This document shows positions 47,712 to 56,127 of a stretch of 64,000 nucleotides of DNA, piece after piece. Source of the stretch: Aureispira sp. CCB-E (GTDB lineage Bacteria > Bacteroidota > Bacteroidia > Chitinophagales > Saprospiraceae); the NCBI RefSeq assembly GCF_031326345.1, contig NZ_CP133671.1:6855501-6919500 (forward strand), given 5' to 3'. Within the stretch, counting starts at the first letter, position 1. Each line of letters starts with the position of its first letter. Under the pieces are notes generated by a model. It had not been told where the DNA came from and did no database searches. It saw only the letters and a list, made by a program, of their open reading frames with translations. The position numbers and the translations under genes are program-made.

Positions 47712-47752
47712 AAAAGAGATAACCTTCGTATTCCTACAAAGGCATCTCTTCA
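47712..47752 (-). terminator. Intrinsic terminator (right)
   Basis: AAGAGAT/ATCTCTT with inner CCTT/AAGG. On the minus strand a U7 run follows. On the plus strand there is no U-run. Confidence 0.6.
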
Positions 47753-48060
47753 AATTTAAGACAGACAGATAAGACAACTTGCATTGTTTCTTTTTCAAAT
47801 AGGTTTGGGTTTAGTTCCCTACTCTTTAGGCGATTAGGCTCTCAGATTTTCTCAGAAACCCTAATTGCCCTTTGAGTAAAAACTAATCAAGCTTCATGGA
47901 TTTTGGGTTTTTAGGTATTGTGTTCTGGGTACTTTAATTGTATTACAATATCTTAGCTATGAATATCAATTAGGGTCAAACTCTACTTGAATCTTTGTGT
48001 TTATTTAAGTGAGTTTTTTTTTAGAACTTAATTATTATTAGGAAGCATTTCCTCCTAACG
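47712..48060 (-). ncRNA. Candidate structured RNA of about 350 bases
   Basis: Bounded by a good minus-strand promoter (48067-48098) and a minus-strand terminator (47712-47752), with no ORF of coding character on that strand. Within it TACTC/GAGTA (47820-47824/47874-47878) encloses GGCGATTAGG/CCTAATTGCC (47829-47838/47860-47869, one non-canonical pair), and GGAA/TTCC forms a small 5' hairpin near 48040-48052. None of the tmRNA, RNase P, SRP or 6S signature words were recognised. The single odd pair would be G-U on the plus strand, which is a point against the minus-strand reading. Confidence 0.45.
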
Positions 48061-48066
48061 ACAGGT

Positions 48067-48098
48067 CAAATATAAAGCAGCTTTTTGGTAGTTCCAAA
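48067..48098 (-). promoter_or_regulatory. Minus-strand promoter for the candidate RNA
   Basis: Read on the minus strand: TTTG (48095-48098), 20 bases, TATATTTG (48067-48074). Both elements and the spacing match the phylum's housekeeping promoter, with transcription expected to begin near 48060. Confidence 0.55.
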
Positions 48099-48117
48099 TT
48101 TTTTTGTGATTTTTTTG

Positions 48118-48260
48118 CTTATTTTTATCAAAAATATAATCAAATTAATTCAAAATAAACTACAAAAAACAACCAAACACCACACAAAAACCTAAAAACC
48201 AACACAATAACCAAATAAACACCATTTTACATTTACAAATAAAAAATCTATCTTTTTTAT
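48118..48260. other. 143-base tract without a single G on the plus strand
   Basis: Reading base by base from 48118 to 48260 there is no G, and there is a C/A-rich core (ACAACCAAACACCACAC and similar). It lies directly upstream of the fumarylacetoacetase-family gene and of the candidate RNA promoter on the other strand. Confidence 0.8.
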
Positions 48261-48371
48261 GCTAACATCAATTTTATGTTGATGTTAAGTTCTTTTAGTT
48301 CATATTTTTTAGTTTATTGTAAAAATGAAATTATCTACTTTAATCAAAAACAAAGTTAGCATACATACGTT

Positions 48372-48986
48372 ATGAAAATTATTTGTGTTGGTCGCAACTA
48401 TGCTGCCCATGCCGCAGAACTCAACAATCCTGTTCCTCAAACACCACTTTTATTTCTAAAACCAGATACTGCTCAGCTACTAGATGGCTATCCACTGTTT
48501 TATCCTGACTTTACCAAAGACTTGCATTATGAAGTAGAGGTCCTACTCAAAATATGTAAAAACGGTAAGCATATTGCACCAGAATTTGCGTCTACTTATT
48601 ACAAGGAAGTATCGGTAGGCATTGACTTTACTGCACGTGACATACAAGATGCCTGCAAAAAAAAGGGACACCCTTGGGAAATTGCAAAAGCATGGAACCA
48701 TTCAGCAGCAATTGGTCGTTTTATTCCCATCGAAGAAGCTCGAAACCAACATGGAGAGATTGAGTTTTCTCTCACTAAAAATGGGGAAACAGTACAACAA
48801 GGCATTAGCAGTGATATGCTGACAGGCTTTGATGATTTGATTGCTTATATTTCAAAATATTTTATGCTACTGCGAGGTGATGTTATCTTTACAGGAACTC
48901 CTAAAGGTGTCGGTCCAGTGCAAATTGGAGATAAATTAGAGGGCTTTATTGGAAAACAATCGCTGCTCAACTGTTCTATTAAATAA
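48372..48986 (+). CDS. Fumarylacetoacetate hydrolase-family protein (FAHD1-like)
   Basis: This 204-residue cytosolic metal-dependent hydrolase/decarboxylase has KIICVGRNYAAHAAEL at the start, LFLKPDTA, the metal ligands E54 and E56 in HYEVEVLL, GIDFTARDIQD, and the closing VIFTGTPKGVGP. It is short, consisting only of the catalytic FAH domain, and closest in appearance to acylpyruvase/oxaloacetate decarboxylase FAHD1-like proteins. The gene is monocistronic with a strong terminator downstream. The role in aromatic or oxaloacetate metabolism is inferred from the family. Confidence 0.9.
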   Translation: MKIICVGRNYAAHAAELNNPVPQTPLLFLKPDTAQLLDGYPLFYPDFTKDLHYEVEVLLKICKNGKHIAPEFASTYYKEVSVGIDFTARDIQDACKKKGHPWEIAKAWNHSAAIGRFIPIEEARNQHGEIEFSLTKNGETVQQGISSDMLTGFDDLIAYISKYFMLLRGDVIFTGTPKGVGPVQIGDKLEGFIGKQSLLNCSIK

Positions 48987-49046
48987 ATACGCAATAAAGT
49001 GATACTTTATAAAACTTATTATTAATTCTCATGCGAACTAATAATT

Positions 49047-49107
49047 AAAAAAGGATTTGGACTCTTAAAAGCAGCAAAAATTGCCAAACAGTCCAAATCC
49101 TTTTTTT
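49047..49107. terminator. Bidirectional terminator between convergent genes
   Basis: The 16-base arms 49047-49062 and 49091-49106 (AAAAAAGGATTTGGAC/GTCCAAATCCTTTTTT) flank a loop of 28 bases. A- and T-runs allow use on both strands. Confidence 0.85.
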
Positions 49108-49169
49108 AGGGTTCTTTACCTTAAACAATAAGTTACATCGTTTTTATAGAATTTTTTCTGGACAATTAC

Positions 49170-50240
49170 TTATTTTTCAAAAAAAATAGGGTTGTTTAAA
49201 AACTCATGATCCGTCAACGTTTTCAAAAAAGCAATTATCGCTTCTTTTTCTGAAGCAGATAGCGGAATTCCCAAATTCCCATTAGCTTGTATTAGCTCTG
49301 AAGCAAGGGTAGCAGAATTAACAAGTCCATCGCTGTAATGCTCCAACACTTCTTCTAAGGTAAAGAATTTTGCATTGTGCATATAAGGAGCAGTCACCGC
49401 TACATTTCGCAAACTAGGAACTTTGAATTTTCCTATATCCAATGGATTTGCAGAGATTCGTGCACGTCCTGAATCTGAAAAAACACTATCTATACCATTG
49501 TTAAAATAGGCTTGGTTGGTAAATAAAATTCCAGCGTGACAATGCTCACAATGCTCATCAAACAAACGCAACCCTTTTAATTCTTGTTCGGTTAAGTTCG
49601 CCTCTCCTTGCAGATGAGCATCATATTTAGAATGATTCGATACCATTAACAGCATAAATTGCGCTAGTGCATCCATCAATAAAGGCATATTAATTTCCGT
49701 TGTCTTAAAAGCAGCTTGAAAAAGAGCAGGATACTCTGGAGCGTTTTTAATTTTAGCAATAACAGCAGCAATGCCTTCTCCCATTTCTACAGGGTTTTCA
49801 ATTGCATTAATCGGCACAAAATCTAAGTGCGTCACTCCCCCATCCCAAAAGAACTCTTGCATGAAAGCTAAATTGGCTAAACTAGGAGCATTTCGAGTGC
49901 CTACCAACCCACTAATCCCTATACTAAATGGATTCGATGGAAGATCTGCAAATGAAAAAGACTGTTTGTGGCAAGAACTACAGGAAGTACTCTCATCTAC
50001 AGATAAAATAGGGTCAAAGAACAGCTTCTTTCCTAGCTCAAATCCTTCTTTTGTGATTTCGTTATTATAAAAAGTATAAGTAGGCTCAGGAAAATTACTT
50101 GGCGCTACAAATTTATATGGTTCCTTAGCTGTAGTTATTTTGTCTTCTTGACAAGCTGTCATTCCAAACAACAAACCTACACACCCTATTAGCAAGTAGC
50201 TAATAGGGTATCTAGATTTTTTAGAATAGATAAACGACAT
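49170..50240 (-). CDS. Diheme MauG/MbnH-type cytochrome c peroxidase family protein
   Basis: This 356-residue exported lipoprotein (lipobox MTAC, Cys30) has two heme-binding sites: CSSCH (87-91) and CEHCH (231-235). Between and after them are GTRNAPSLANLAF, FWDGG, VEMGEG, KVPSLRNVAVTAPYMHNAKF and LEEVLEHYSDG, the standard CcpA/MauG signature. The preceding gene, ending one base before its start, encodes an MbnP-family protein. That makes it most likely an MbnH-type enzyme, which modifies a Trp of MbnP rather than acting as a simple peroxidase. Confidence 0.9.
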   Translation of the reverse strand: MSFIYSKKSRYPISYLLIGCVGLLFGMTACQEDKITTAKEPYKFVAPSNFPEPTYTFYNNEITKEGFELGKKLFFDPILSVDESTSCSSCHKQSFSFADLPSNPFSIGISGLVGTRNAPSLANLAFMQEFFWDGGVTHLDFVPINAIENPVEMGEGIAAVIAKIKNAPEYPALFQAAFKTTEINMPLLMDALAQFMLLMVSNHSKYDAHLQGEANLTEQELKGLRLFDEHCEHCHAGILFTNQAYFNNGIDSVFSDSGRARISANPLDIGKFKVPSLRNVAVTAPYMHNAKFFTLEEVLEHYSDGLVNSATLASELIQANGNLGIPLSASEKEAIIAFLKTLTDHEFLNNPIFFEK

Positions 50241-51059
50241 TTAGTTCCCGTGTATGCCGTGTACCATAAATGCATCTTCTAAACTATGGGCAATGTCTGC
50301 GCCTGCTGCTGGGCTCATCACCATATTGGTAGTCGAAAAATCTACTGCATGATGACCATCCAATACAGCTAAAAGGTTCATTATGATATGAGCTTCCAAA
50401 TCTGAACTTTCCGTCACTTCGGCATTCGTAGGAAAGTCCAATGTTATGCGTTTCACGTTATTTGTCAAACTAACATTACCTGCAATTTCTTTCCATCCAC
50501 CTATGTGAAATCTAAACGTGTTGTCTGCTCTAGTAGATGCAGGCGAAGTACCTTCCATTTTATAAAAAATATATCCTGAATCCCAATTCCACAACCATCC
50601 GCCATTGGCTGGATCTAAAACACCTCCTGTTGCACCATCTTGTACATAATCGGCTTCAACACCTAATGTAAAAGTGATTTTGTTATATGTTCCAACTGGT
50701 ACATTTTTTAATGTAATCGATTGTGAGTTAGCATCGGATTCCAATACTTGATAAAAACCGTTCACTTCGGCTGCTGTAGCTCCTGTTGTTACCTCATCAG
50801 AATAAGTTTCCCCATTCGGACCTGTCAATTCAATACGAGAAACATAATATCCTAACTTTTGAAGGTTAAACTTTTGACTCATTTGAGTAGAAAACGGATA
50901 GTCTGTACTTCCTTCTGCACTCAAAGTCACAGCATCTGATCCTACCTTATTATCAAATTCTAAACTAAACTGACCATACTTGCTTGTCTCTTTTTCGCAA
51001 GCAGTAAAGGAGAATAAAAGTATTGTCAAACCCAATAAAACATATGATAAATTTTTCAT
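50241..51059 (-). CDS. MbnP-family lipoprotein
   Basis: This 272-residue lipoprotein (lipobox FTAC, Cys21) has a mature part matching MbnP: GQFSLEFDNKVGSDAVTL, FNLQKLGYYVSRIEL, GTYNKITFTLGVEADYV, WNWDSGYIFYKMEGTSP with the likely modified Trp region, FRFHIGGWK, and the C-terminal IMNLLAVLDGHHAVDFS. In methanotroph MbnP, its MbnH partner converts a Trp to kynurenine and the product binds copper. Here it is translated directly before the MbnH-like gene, so the pair should act together in the envelope. Copper binding is inferred from the family. Confidence 0.88.
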   Translation of the reverse strand: MKNLSYVLLGLTILLFSFTACEKETSKYGQFSLEFDNKVGSDAVTLSAEGSTDYPFSTQMSQKFNLQKLGYYVSRIELTGPNGETYSDEVTTGATAAEVNGFYQVLESDANSQSITLKNVPVGTYNKITFTLGVEADYVQDGATGGVLDPANGGWLWNWDSGYIFYKMEGTSPASTRADNTFRFHIGGWKEIAGNVSLTNNVKRITLDFPTNAEVTESSDLEAHIIMNLLAVLDGHHAVDFSTTNMVMSPAAGADIAHSLEDAFMVHGIHGN

Positions 51060-51425
51060 TTTTTTTAAATTTTAAGTTGTTTTGAATAGTAGTTAGCCAC
51101 ACTATTACAATGTAGTTTTAACAAACTATTCCTATAATAAAAATCCGTCCTACGATTCTGCATCACAGAACAATAGGTTCTCCTAGACTTATCTTTCTAT
51201 CATGATGGTATTATATAATAACACCCGTCATTCTAAAAGATAAACCTCAAAACATACATTATACTTGAAGGTACTACTTGTCAATAATCCACTTAATTAG
51301 ACGGAGTTAGGCGATTTTATCTTTCTCCAATTTTCGGAACCAATAAAATCGACATAAATAGTACCTCTGAAGCCTATATGAAGGCATATAGATCAGTTAT
51401 AAAATGTAGTTATAATACTCAAAAT
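51060..51425. other. Intergenic region with nested inverted repeats, 366 bases
   Basis: It lies between the small cysteine protein gene and MbnP on the minus strand. CGATTTTAT (51312-51320) pairs perfectly with 51343-51351, and an outer GGTACT/AGTACC (51270-51275/51360-51365) with near-complementary flanks encloses it. A variant of the window's dispersed word (ATGTAGTTTTAAC near 51110-51122) also occurs. No ORF is seen. Confidence 0.5.
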
Positions 51426-51821
51426 TTAAAAACAGGTAGGCGGTCGGAGTACCTTAGTTATCCATAGCCTAGCGTACAAGCCCATATCTTCGAAAAAAAT
51501 GGTTTTGGCTATTTGAACAACATGAACAGGCGAATAATAAGATGAGAATGAAAATGGTTTTGATTCTTGTGGTATAAAGAAATCAAAAAATTGTACTTTC
51601 TTCAATGACAAAGGACTATCTTCTGATTCTTGTTGTTTTTTTATTTGCTTTTTTAGATAACACTTACCATCACACTCTAAAGCAGGTTTTTGTTTATTTT
51701 CACATAGTGTTGAAGCAATATATCTTTGATTACATTTGAAACTGACAAATGTAATAATGGTTTTTGAGGTATGAGAGACCAACAATACCAATAATAATAT
51801 ATTAAGAAGATATTTCAACAA
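51426..51821 (-). CDS. Small cysteine-containing membrane protein, function unknown
   Basis: This 131-residue protein has an N-terminal hydrophobic helix (LNILLLVLLVSHTSKTIITFVSF), then the cysteine pattern C30, C40, C50 and C54, with CDGKCYLKK as its most distinctive part. I have the impression of a recurrent Bacteroidota family with C-N-Q-x-Y-I-A and C-x-G-K-C-x-L-K-K, often near copper genes, but cannot name it. Its gene comes before MbnP and MbnH on the same strand, 366 bases away. A metal-binding or membrane redox role is inference only. Confidence 0.6.
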   Translation of the reverse strand: MLKYLLNILLLVLLVSHTSKTIITFVSFKCNQRYIASTLCENKQKPALECDGKCYLKKQIKKQQESEDSPLSLKKVQFFDFFIPQESKPFSFSSYYSPVHVVQIAKTIFFEDMGLYARLWITKVLRPPTCF

Positions 51822-52009
51822 TAGAGGAAATTAACCAATAAATTAGGTTTCTGAACAATTAAGGGAATACTTAATCGAATAAATGTAGTTCAAAAGATTA
51901 AACTGTGCAACAATGTACACTTTTTTAACAGCAAAAAGGCATTTTTTTCTCAAAAAAAAGCGGCTCCATACCTTTTAATATTTTCCTTAAAAAAATTGGA
52001 AAAAAATGT

Positions 52010-52017
52010 TATTTTTG
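52010..52017 (+). promoter_or_regulatory. Possible -7 element for the acyl-CoA dehydrogenase gene
   Basis: TATTTTTG fits TAnnTTTG, and the leader would be about 90 bases. No TTG at the proper distance was found upstream. Confidence 0.3.
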
Positions 52018-52112
52018 TGTGCCCTAAAAAGGCAGTTATTTGTAGTTTTAGATTTGGTGAAACTACGAATTAATGAATATTAATTTTGTCCGTATTATAA
52101 AAATTGATTGTG

Positions 52113-53270
52113 ATGAATACAGATTATATGACTCCAGATACGTCTGAAGACCTACAAATGATTCGCGAAAGTGCGCGTAATTTTGCAGAAAAACATATCC
52201 GTCCACATGTAATGGAATGGGATGAAGCGCAACATTTTCCTAAAGACTTATTCCACAAAATGGGTGAGCAAGGATTCATGGGAGTCTTGGTTCCTGAAGA
52301 ATATGGGGGCTCTGGCTTGGGATATCAAGAATACATTACAATTATAGAAGAGACGACAAAAGTATGTAGCTCTATTGGGTTGTCTCTTGCTGCACACAAC
52401 TCTTTGGGAACAAACCACATTTTGTCGTTTGGTACTGAAGAGCAAAAACAAAAGTACTTGCCTAAATTAGCATCTGGTGAACACATTGCTTTTTGGGGAT
52501 TGACAGAAGCAAACACAGGTTCTGACGCAGGAAGAATGCAGTGTGTTGCTAAAAAAGATGGCGATTATTATGTCATCAATGGTACTAAAAACTGGATTAC
52601 ACATGGTCGTTCTGGTGATGTAGGGGTTGTAATCGTTCGTACAGGTGAGCCTTTGGATAGTCACGGCATGAGTGCCTTTATTATCGAACGTGATATGGAA
52701 GGTTTTTCTGGTGGTAAAAAAGAGAACAAGTTGGGGATGCGTGCTTCAGAAACTGCGGAACTAATCTTTGACAACTGTCGTGTACACAAAAGCCAATTAC
52801 TTGGTAAAGAGGGAGAAGGTTTTATCCAATCTATGAAAATACTAGATGGTGGGCGTATTTCTATTGGTGCTTTGTCATTGGGAATTGCCAAAGGTTCTTA
52901 CGATGCTGCCTTGAAATACTCTAAAGAGCGAGAGCAATTTGGCAAACCAATTTCTAGCTTCCAAGCAATTTCTTTCAAGTTGGCAGATATGGCTACTGAA
53001 ATTGAAGCATCTGAGTTGTTGATTCGCAAAGCAGGACATCTAAAAGATAACCATTTGCCTGTTACTAAAATTTCAGCTATGGCCAAGTACTATGCCTCTG
53101 AAGCTTGTGTAAGAGCAGCTACTGAAGCAGTGCAAATTCATGGTGGATATGGTTTCACGAAAGATTTTCCAGTTGAAAAATTCTTCCGTGACTGTAAACT
53201 ATGTACTATCGGTGAAGGAACATCAGAAATTCAAAAACTAGTTATTTCTAGAAAAATCTTAAAAGACTAA
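52113..53270 (+). CDS. Acyl-CoA dehydrogenase
   Basis: This is a 385-residue flavoprotein of fatty-acid or branched-chain acyl-CoA oxidation. I use the ATG at 52113 since TTG at 52104 only adds three residues. Landmarks are the N-terminal FAEKHIRPHVMEWDE, WGLTEANTGSDAGRMQCVA (FAD/substrate segment), NGTKNWITHGRSGDVGVV, KLGMRASETAELIFDNCRVH, LDGGRISIGALSLGIAKGSYD, QIHGGYGF and TIGEGTSEIQKLVISRKIL with the catalytic Glu position of the short-chain type. The length is normal. It is soluble and should be tetrameric. A terminator follows. Confidence 0.95.
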   Translation: MNTDYMTPDTSEDLQMIRESARNFAEKHIRPHVMEWDEAQHFPKDLFHKMGEQGFMGVLVPEEYGGSGLGYQEYITIIEETTKVCSSIGLSLAAHNSLGTNHILSFGTEEQKQKYLPKLASGEHIAFWGLTEANTGSDAGRMQCVAKKDGDYYVINGTKNWITHGRSGDVGVVIVRTGEPLDSHGMSAFIIERDMEGFSGGKKENKLGMRASETAELIFDNCRVHKSQLLGKEGEGFIQSMKILDGGRISIGALSLGIAKGSYDAALKYSKEREQFGKPISSFQAISFKLADMATEIEASELLIRKAGHLKDNHLPVTKISAMAKYYASEACVRAATEAVQIHGGYGFTKDFPVEKFFRDCKLCTIGEGTSEIQKLVISRKILKD

Positions 53271-53360
53271 AACCAATTTTGAGATTGATACAGTGCTACT
53301 TTATACTGTTATCAAACCAATCAAAAGATCTGTTTTTAGTTAAAAAATACAATCTACCTA

Positions 53361-53392
53361 GAACCTGTTAATATTTAACAGGTTCTTTTTTC
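53361..53392 (+). terminator. Intrinsic terminator after the acyl-CoA dehydrogenase gene
   Basis: GAACCTGTTAA (53361-53371) pairs with 53375-53385 and is followed by TTTTTTCTTTTT. Confidence 0.88.
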
Positions 53393-53452
53393 TTTTTAAA
53401 AGAATCGTGCCTATTTTGCCCTCCAATCTCTCAAAACAAAAATACCAACTCA

Positions 53453-54157
53453 ATGAAACGATATTTTTATAGTGTAATCGCCCTTTTGTTATATTGCTCT
53501 TTCACACAAGCCCAACAAATGGGTTTTGGAGCAAAAGGAGGCTTGTTAGTTGGCACACAACAAAGTAAACGTGCTTTAATTTCTTATCATGCTGACCTTG
53601 TTTTTGAATCAATGGGAAAATGGCAAGGCGAAAACACCCCTCGACGCTTGGGTTTTGTCGCGCAATTGGGATACCACAGAAGAGGGGCTTCTTATAATTC
53701 TGGTTTCTTTGGCACCAATACCTTTGTTGTCAACGATCTTTTTCACAATATTTCTTTAGCTACCTTATTAAAAGGAAATTTTAGGCTTAGCCCAAGTGTT
53801 TTGCCTTATTATGCAGCAGGGGTTCGATTAGATGTAACAGTCGCCAACGATGTTGTTAATAATTTGGATGCTCAAGGTGTTACGCCACTTAATTTTGGAT
53901 TTTGGTTGGGTGCTGGCATTGACTGGGAACCTCCTAAATTACCATTTGGCTTATTTTTTGAAATCAATGTAAGTCCTGATGTAACGCCACAAGTGTTTTT
54001 CAGGCGGGGAACACAGGTGCAATATGTAGATCCGTTTAGATCAACTACTTCTGTTAGAACATTTAGTGAAGATTATAAAATTATCAACCTAAGTATTGAA
54101 GTTACCCTTGGAGTTAAGTTTATTATTAGAAAAGACGTAGAACCAGAGAGCTATTAG
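53453..54157 (+). CDS. Outer-membrane beta-barrel (porin-like) protein
   Basis: This 234-residue protein has a signal peptide (MKRYFYSVIALLLYCSFTQA, cleaved before QQMGFGAKGG) and a small eight- to ten-strand barrel: FGAKGGLLVGTQQS, RRLGFVAQLGYHRRGASY, LPYYAAGVRLDVTV, FGFWLGAGIDWEPP and NLSIEVTLGVKFIIRK near the end. The fold type is the PorT/OMP_b-brl family common in Bacteroidota. The specific function is unknown. The first half faces outward with a NSGFFGTNTFVV loop. Confidence 0.8.
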   Translation: MKRYFYSVIALLLYCSFTQAQQMGFGAKGGLLVGTQQSKRALISYHADLVFESMGKWQGENTPRRLGFVAQLGYHRRGASYNSGFFGTNTFVVNDLFHNISLATLLKGNFRLSPSVLPYYAAGVRLDVTVANDVVNNLDAQGVTPLNFGFWLGAGIDWEPPKLPFGLFFEINVSPDVTPQVFFRRGTQVQYVDPFRSTTSVRTFSEDYKIINLSIEVTLGVKFIIRKDVEPESY

Positions 54158-54168
54158 GCTCTCTTTTG
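54145..54168 (+). terminator. Terminator overlapping the stop codon of the porin-like gene
   Basis: AGAGAGC (54145-54151) pairs with GCTCTCT (54158-54164). The stop codon sits in the loop and TTTG follows. Confidence 0.6.
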
Positions 54169-54292
54169 TGCACAGTATAAGCTGTTGAGTTTATTTTCTT
54201 TTGCTGCAATTTCTTGCTTTACTAGTTTCAAAACATGAATCCAACTATAATTCGTTACAACTTGTTTTAACAGTAGGTTTAAATACTAGTTT

Positions 54293-54673
54293 ATGAGTTT
54301 AATTGTCGTACAATATTTTTATGATTTGCCAGCATTGTCTTTAGCTAAAAGGCAATTAGAAGCTGCTGGTATTGAAACGGTCACTAGAGATGAATTGACC
54401 TTGCAGGTATACAGTATAGAAGCAAGAGCGACTGGAGGCGCTAAATTGCTGGTTCACAAAAAGGATTATGCAAAAGCTTCTCAAATTTTGATAGAAGGAG
54501 GGTTTATTACAGCCAATGAAAACCCAAAAGATTTCTGGATTGTAGATTTTCTAGACACTCTTTCAAGACCCATTCCGGGGGTAAAACAGCTTCCAAAAGA
54601 GCTTCGTATTGTTATCGTTTGCTTTATTCTCATTGCTATTCCCTTTGGCTTAGCATTGCTTATGTCTATTTAA
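54293..54673 (+). CDS. DUF2007-domain membrane protein
   Basis: This 126-residue protein has an N-terminal DUF2007-like domain (about 1-75): VVQYFYDLPALSLAKRQLEAAGIETVTRDE and LLVHKKDYAKASQILIEGG. The fold is related to PII-like small signalling domains, though without proven function. The C-terminal 25 residues form one membrane helix (LRIVIVCFILIAIPFGLALLMSI), so the domain should be tethered to the inner membrane. It ends just before the convergent MFS gene. Confidence 0.85.
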   Translation: MSLIVVQYFYDLPALSLAKRQLEAAGIETVTRDELTLQVYSIEARATGGAKLLVHKKDYAKASQILIEGGFITANENPKDFWIVDFLDTLSRPIPGVKQLPKELRIVIVCFILIAIPFGLALLMSI

Positions 54674-54682
54674 AAACATAGT

Positions 54683-55951
54683 TTAGGATGTCTCACTGTC
54701 TTCTTGATAAAGCTCTGGAGCTGCTTTTTTCATACGTTCGTAATCTTTGATCAACCAATAATACACCAAGGTAGCAACACCATACATAACGACTGTCATC
54801 ATAAAAATATTCACATAAGCAACTTCCCAAGCTCTCAAAACACCAAAAATAACAGAGCTAAAAAACCAAGCTCCCGACCAAATAGATGCATTTAAAGCGC
54901 CCATCATTTCTTGATTTCGTTCTCCAACATAATACATTGTCATTTCGGTAATCGCAGGTGAAGCAACTTGCATCAATGGTTGACGAATCAAAAAGGCCAC
55001 TACCGCTATCATAGCAGCCCATTCCCAATTGGCATACCACTCTGTTGACGCCATAATAAACAAAGCGCCAACAGCCAAAGTTTGAAAACCATTGACAACT
55101 ACATTGTAGCCCCATTTTCGTCGAATTGCAGGGACAAATAGCATGACAATAGTTACCAATACAAAGCTCAAAGAGCCAAACAAAGAAAATGCTTTGGAAT
55201 CAATACCGTGCACGCCCAAGAAAAATAAATTGATAAATGGAATGGTTAAGCCTGCTCCTGTTGCAATTAATATAGTTGGAAAAACAGCGATACCTATTTT
55301 CTTCCACTCATAAGCATGCAAAAAGGTTTGAATAGGCACACGATTCGAGATATTTTCCTTTACCTTAATTTTAGAAACAAACCAAACACTTGTAAAGCCT
55401 AACAAACCAAATACTTTTAAGACTGTTCCCTCTGTAAAAAAATTAGGCGCAATAGAATTTAAAATATAATTCAACATACCTGAGACAAAAGCCGTTGCAC
55501 TAAATACTTGAAAATAAAGCGTAACTGCTTCTGAATGTCGTTCTTTAGGCGTATTTAATATAATAAATGGCATTGCTGTTACACTAATACAAATTGTTCC
55601 CATTCCAAACAAAAAAACCAATACATAGACCATTTTTGTATAACCGTATTCCAAAGCGAATAGAACAGACAAAATGAATGTTGGTGTAATAACAGAAGCT
55701 AAACGAAAAAATTTAAGTAGTTCTCTCCCTTTTATTAATAATCCTAATGGAAAGGCAAATAAGACAACCGCAGCATACTTATAAGAAATTAAATGTGCTA
55801 TTTCACTATCGACATAACCTAATTTTTTTAAATGAAAATTGAACAATATGAACAGGGATGCGTCTATCAATTGTATAAAGAACACCGCCCCCATTAGGTA
55901 AAGAATGTGAGAAGGAACTTTAGCAAAATCACTAAGTATTCTTTTTATCAT
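54683..55951 (-). CDS. MFS transporter
   Basis: This 422-residue inner-membrane protein has twelve predicted helices. The loop between helices 2 and 3 shows GLLIKGRELLKFFR in place of the classic G-x-L-a-D-r. Later features are RKWGYNVVVNGFQTLAVGALF, LIRQPLMQVASPAITEMTMYYVGERNQEMMGALNASIWSGAWFFSS and a charged, acidic C-terminus. The substrate is unknown. By layout it resembles the poorly characterised Bacteroidota MFS permeases and not a drug exporter with known motif. Confidence 0.88.
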   Translation of the reverse strand: MIKRILSDFAKVPSHILYLMGAVFFIQLIDASLFILFNFHLKKLGYVDSEIAHLISYKYAAVVLFAFPLGLLIKGRELLKFFRLASVITPTFILSVLFALEYGYTKMVYVLVFLFGMGTICISVTAMPFIILNTPKERHSEAVTLYFQVFSATAFVSGMLNYILNSIAPNFFTEGTVLKVFGLLGFTSVWFVSKIKVKENISNRVPIQTFLHAYEWKKIGIAVFPTILIATGAGLTIPFINLFFLGVHGIDSKAFSLFGSLSFVLVTIVMLFVPAIRRKWGYNVVVNGFQTLAVGALFIMASTEWYANWEWAAMIAVVAFLIRQPLMQVASPAITEMTMYYVGERNQEMMGALNASIWSGAWFFSSVIFGVLRAWEVAYVNIFMMTVVMYGVATLVYYWLIKDYERMKKAAPELYQEDSETS

Positions 55952-56127
55952 AACAATTGTTTCCTATTTTTTAGATATTAACGTAGTTCAAAACTTGGTT
56001 CAAATGTACAGCGTTTTGCTTTAAATAGTAGATGTTGTATCAAAATCTTTAATCATGCCTTTGTCTTATTAGTACTTATTTTAAATAGAAAAATATCCTA
56101 TCATTATCCTAATAAAAATGTCAAACT

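Larger units (their letters stand above)
47045..48371. other. Gene-poor stretch of about 1.3 kb with RNA-like structure
   Basis: No convincing protein gene is present. The one 81-codon plus-strand frame (47477-47722) lies over a long hairpin. From left to right: degenerate repeat words near 47082 and 47220; a minus-strand terminator-like hairpin at 47405-47440; a long hairpin 47472-47585; a second minus-strand terminator at 47712-47752; another stem 47820-47878; a minus-strand promoter at 48067-48098; a G-free tract 48118-48260; and a perfect nine-base hairpin 48263-48287 upstream of the fumarylacetoacetase-family gene. Confidence 0.6.

Noticed and set aside
47477-47722. 81-codon plus-strand ORF
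   Set aside because: It overlies a long inverted repeat and its stop lies inside a terminator stem that works on the other strand. The predicted protein has no recognisable domain.
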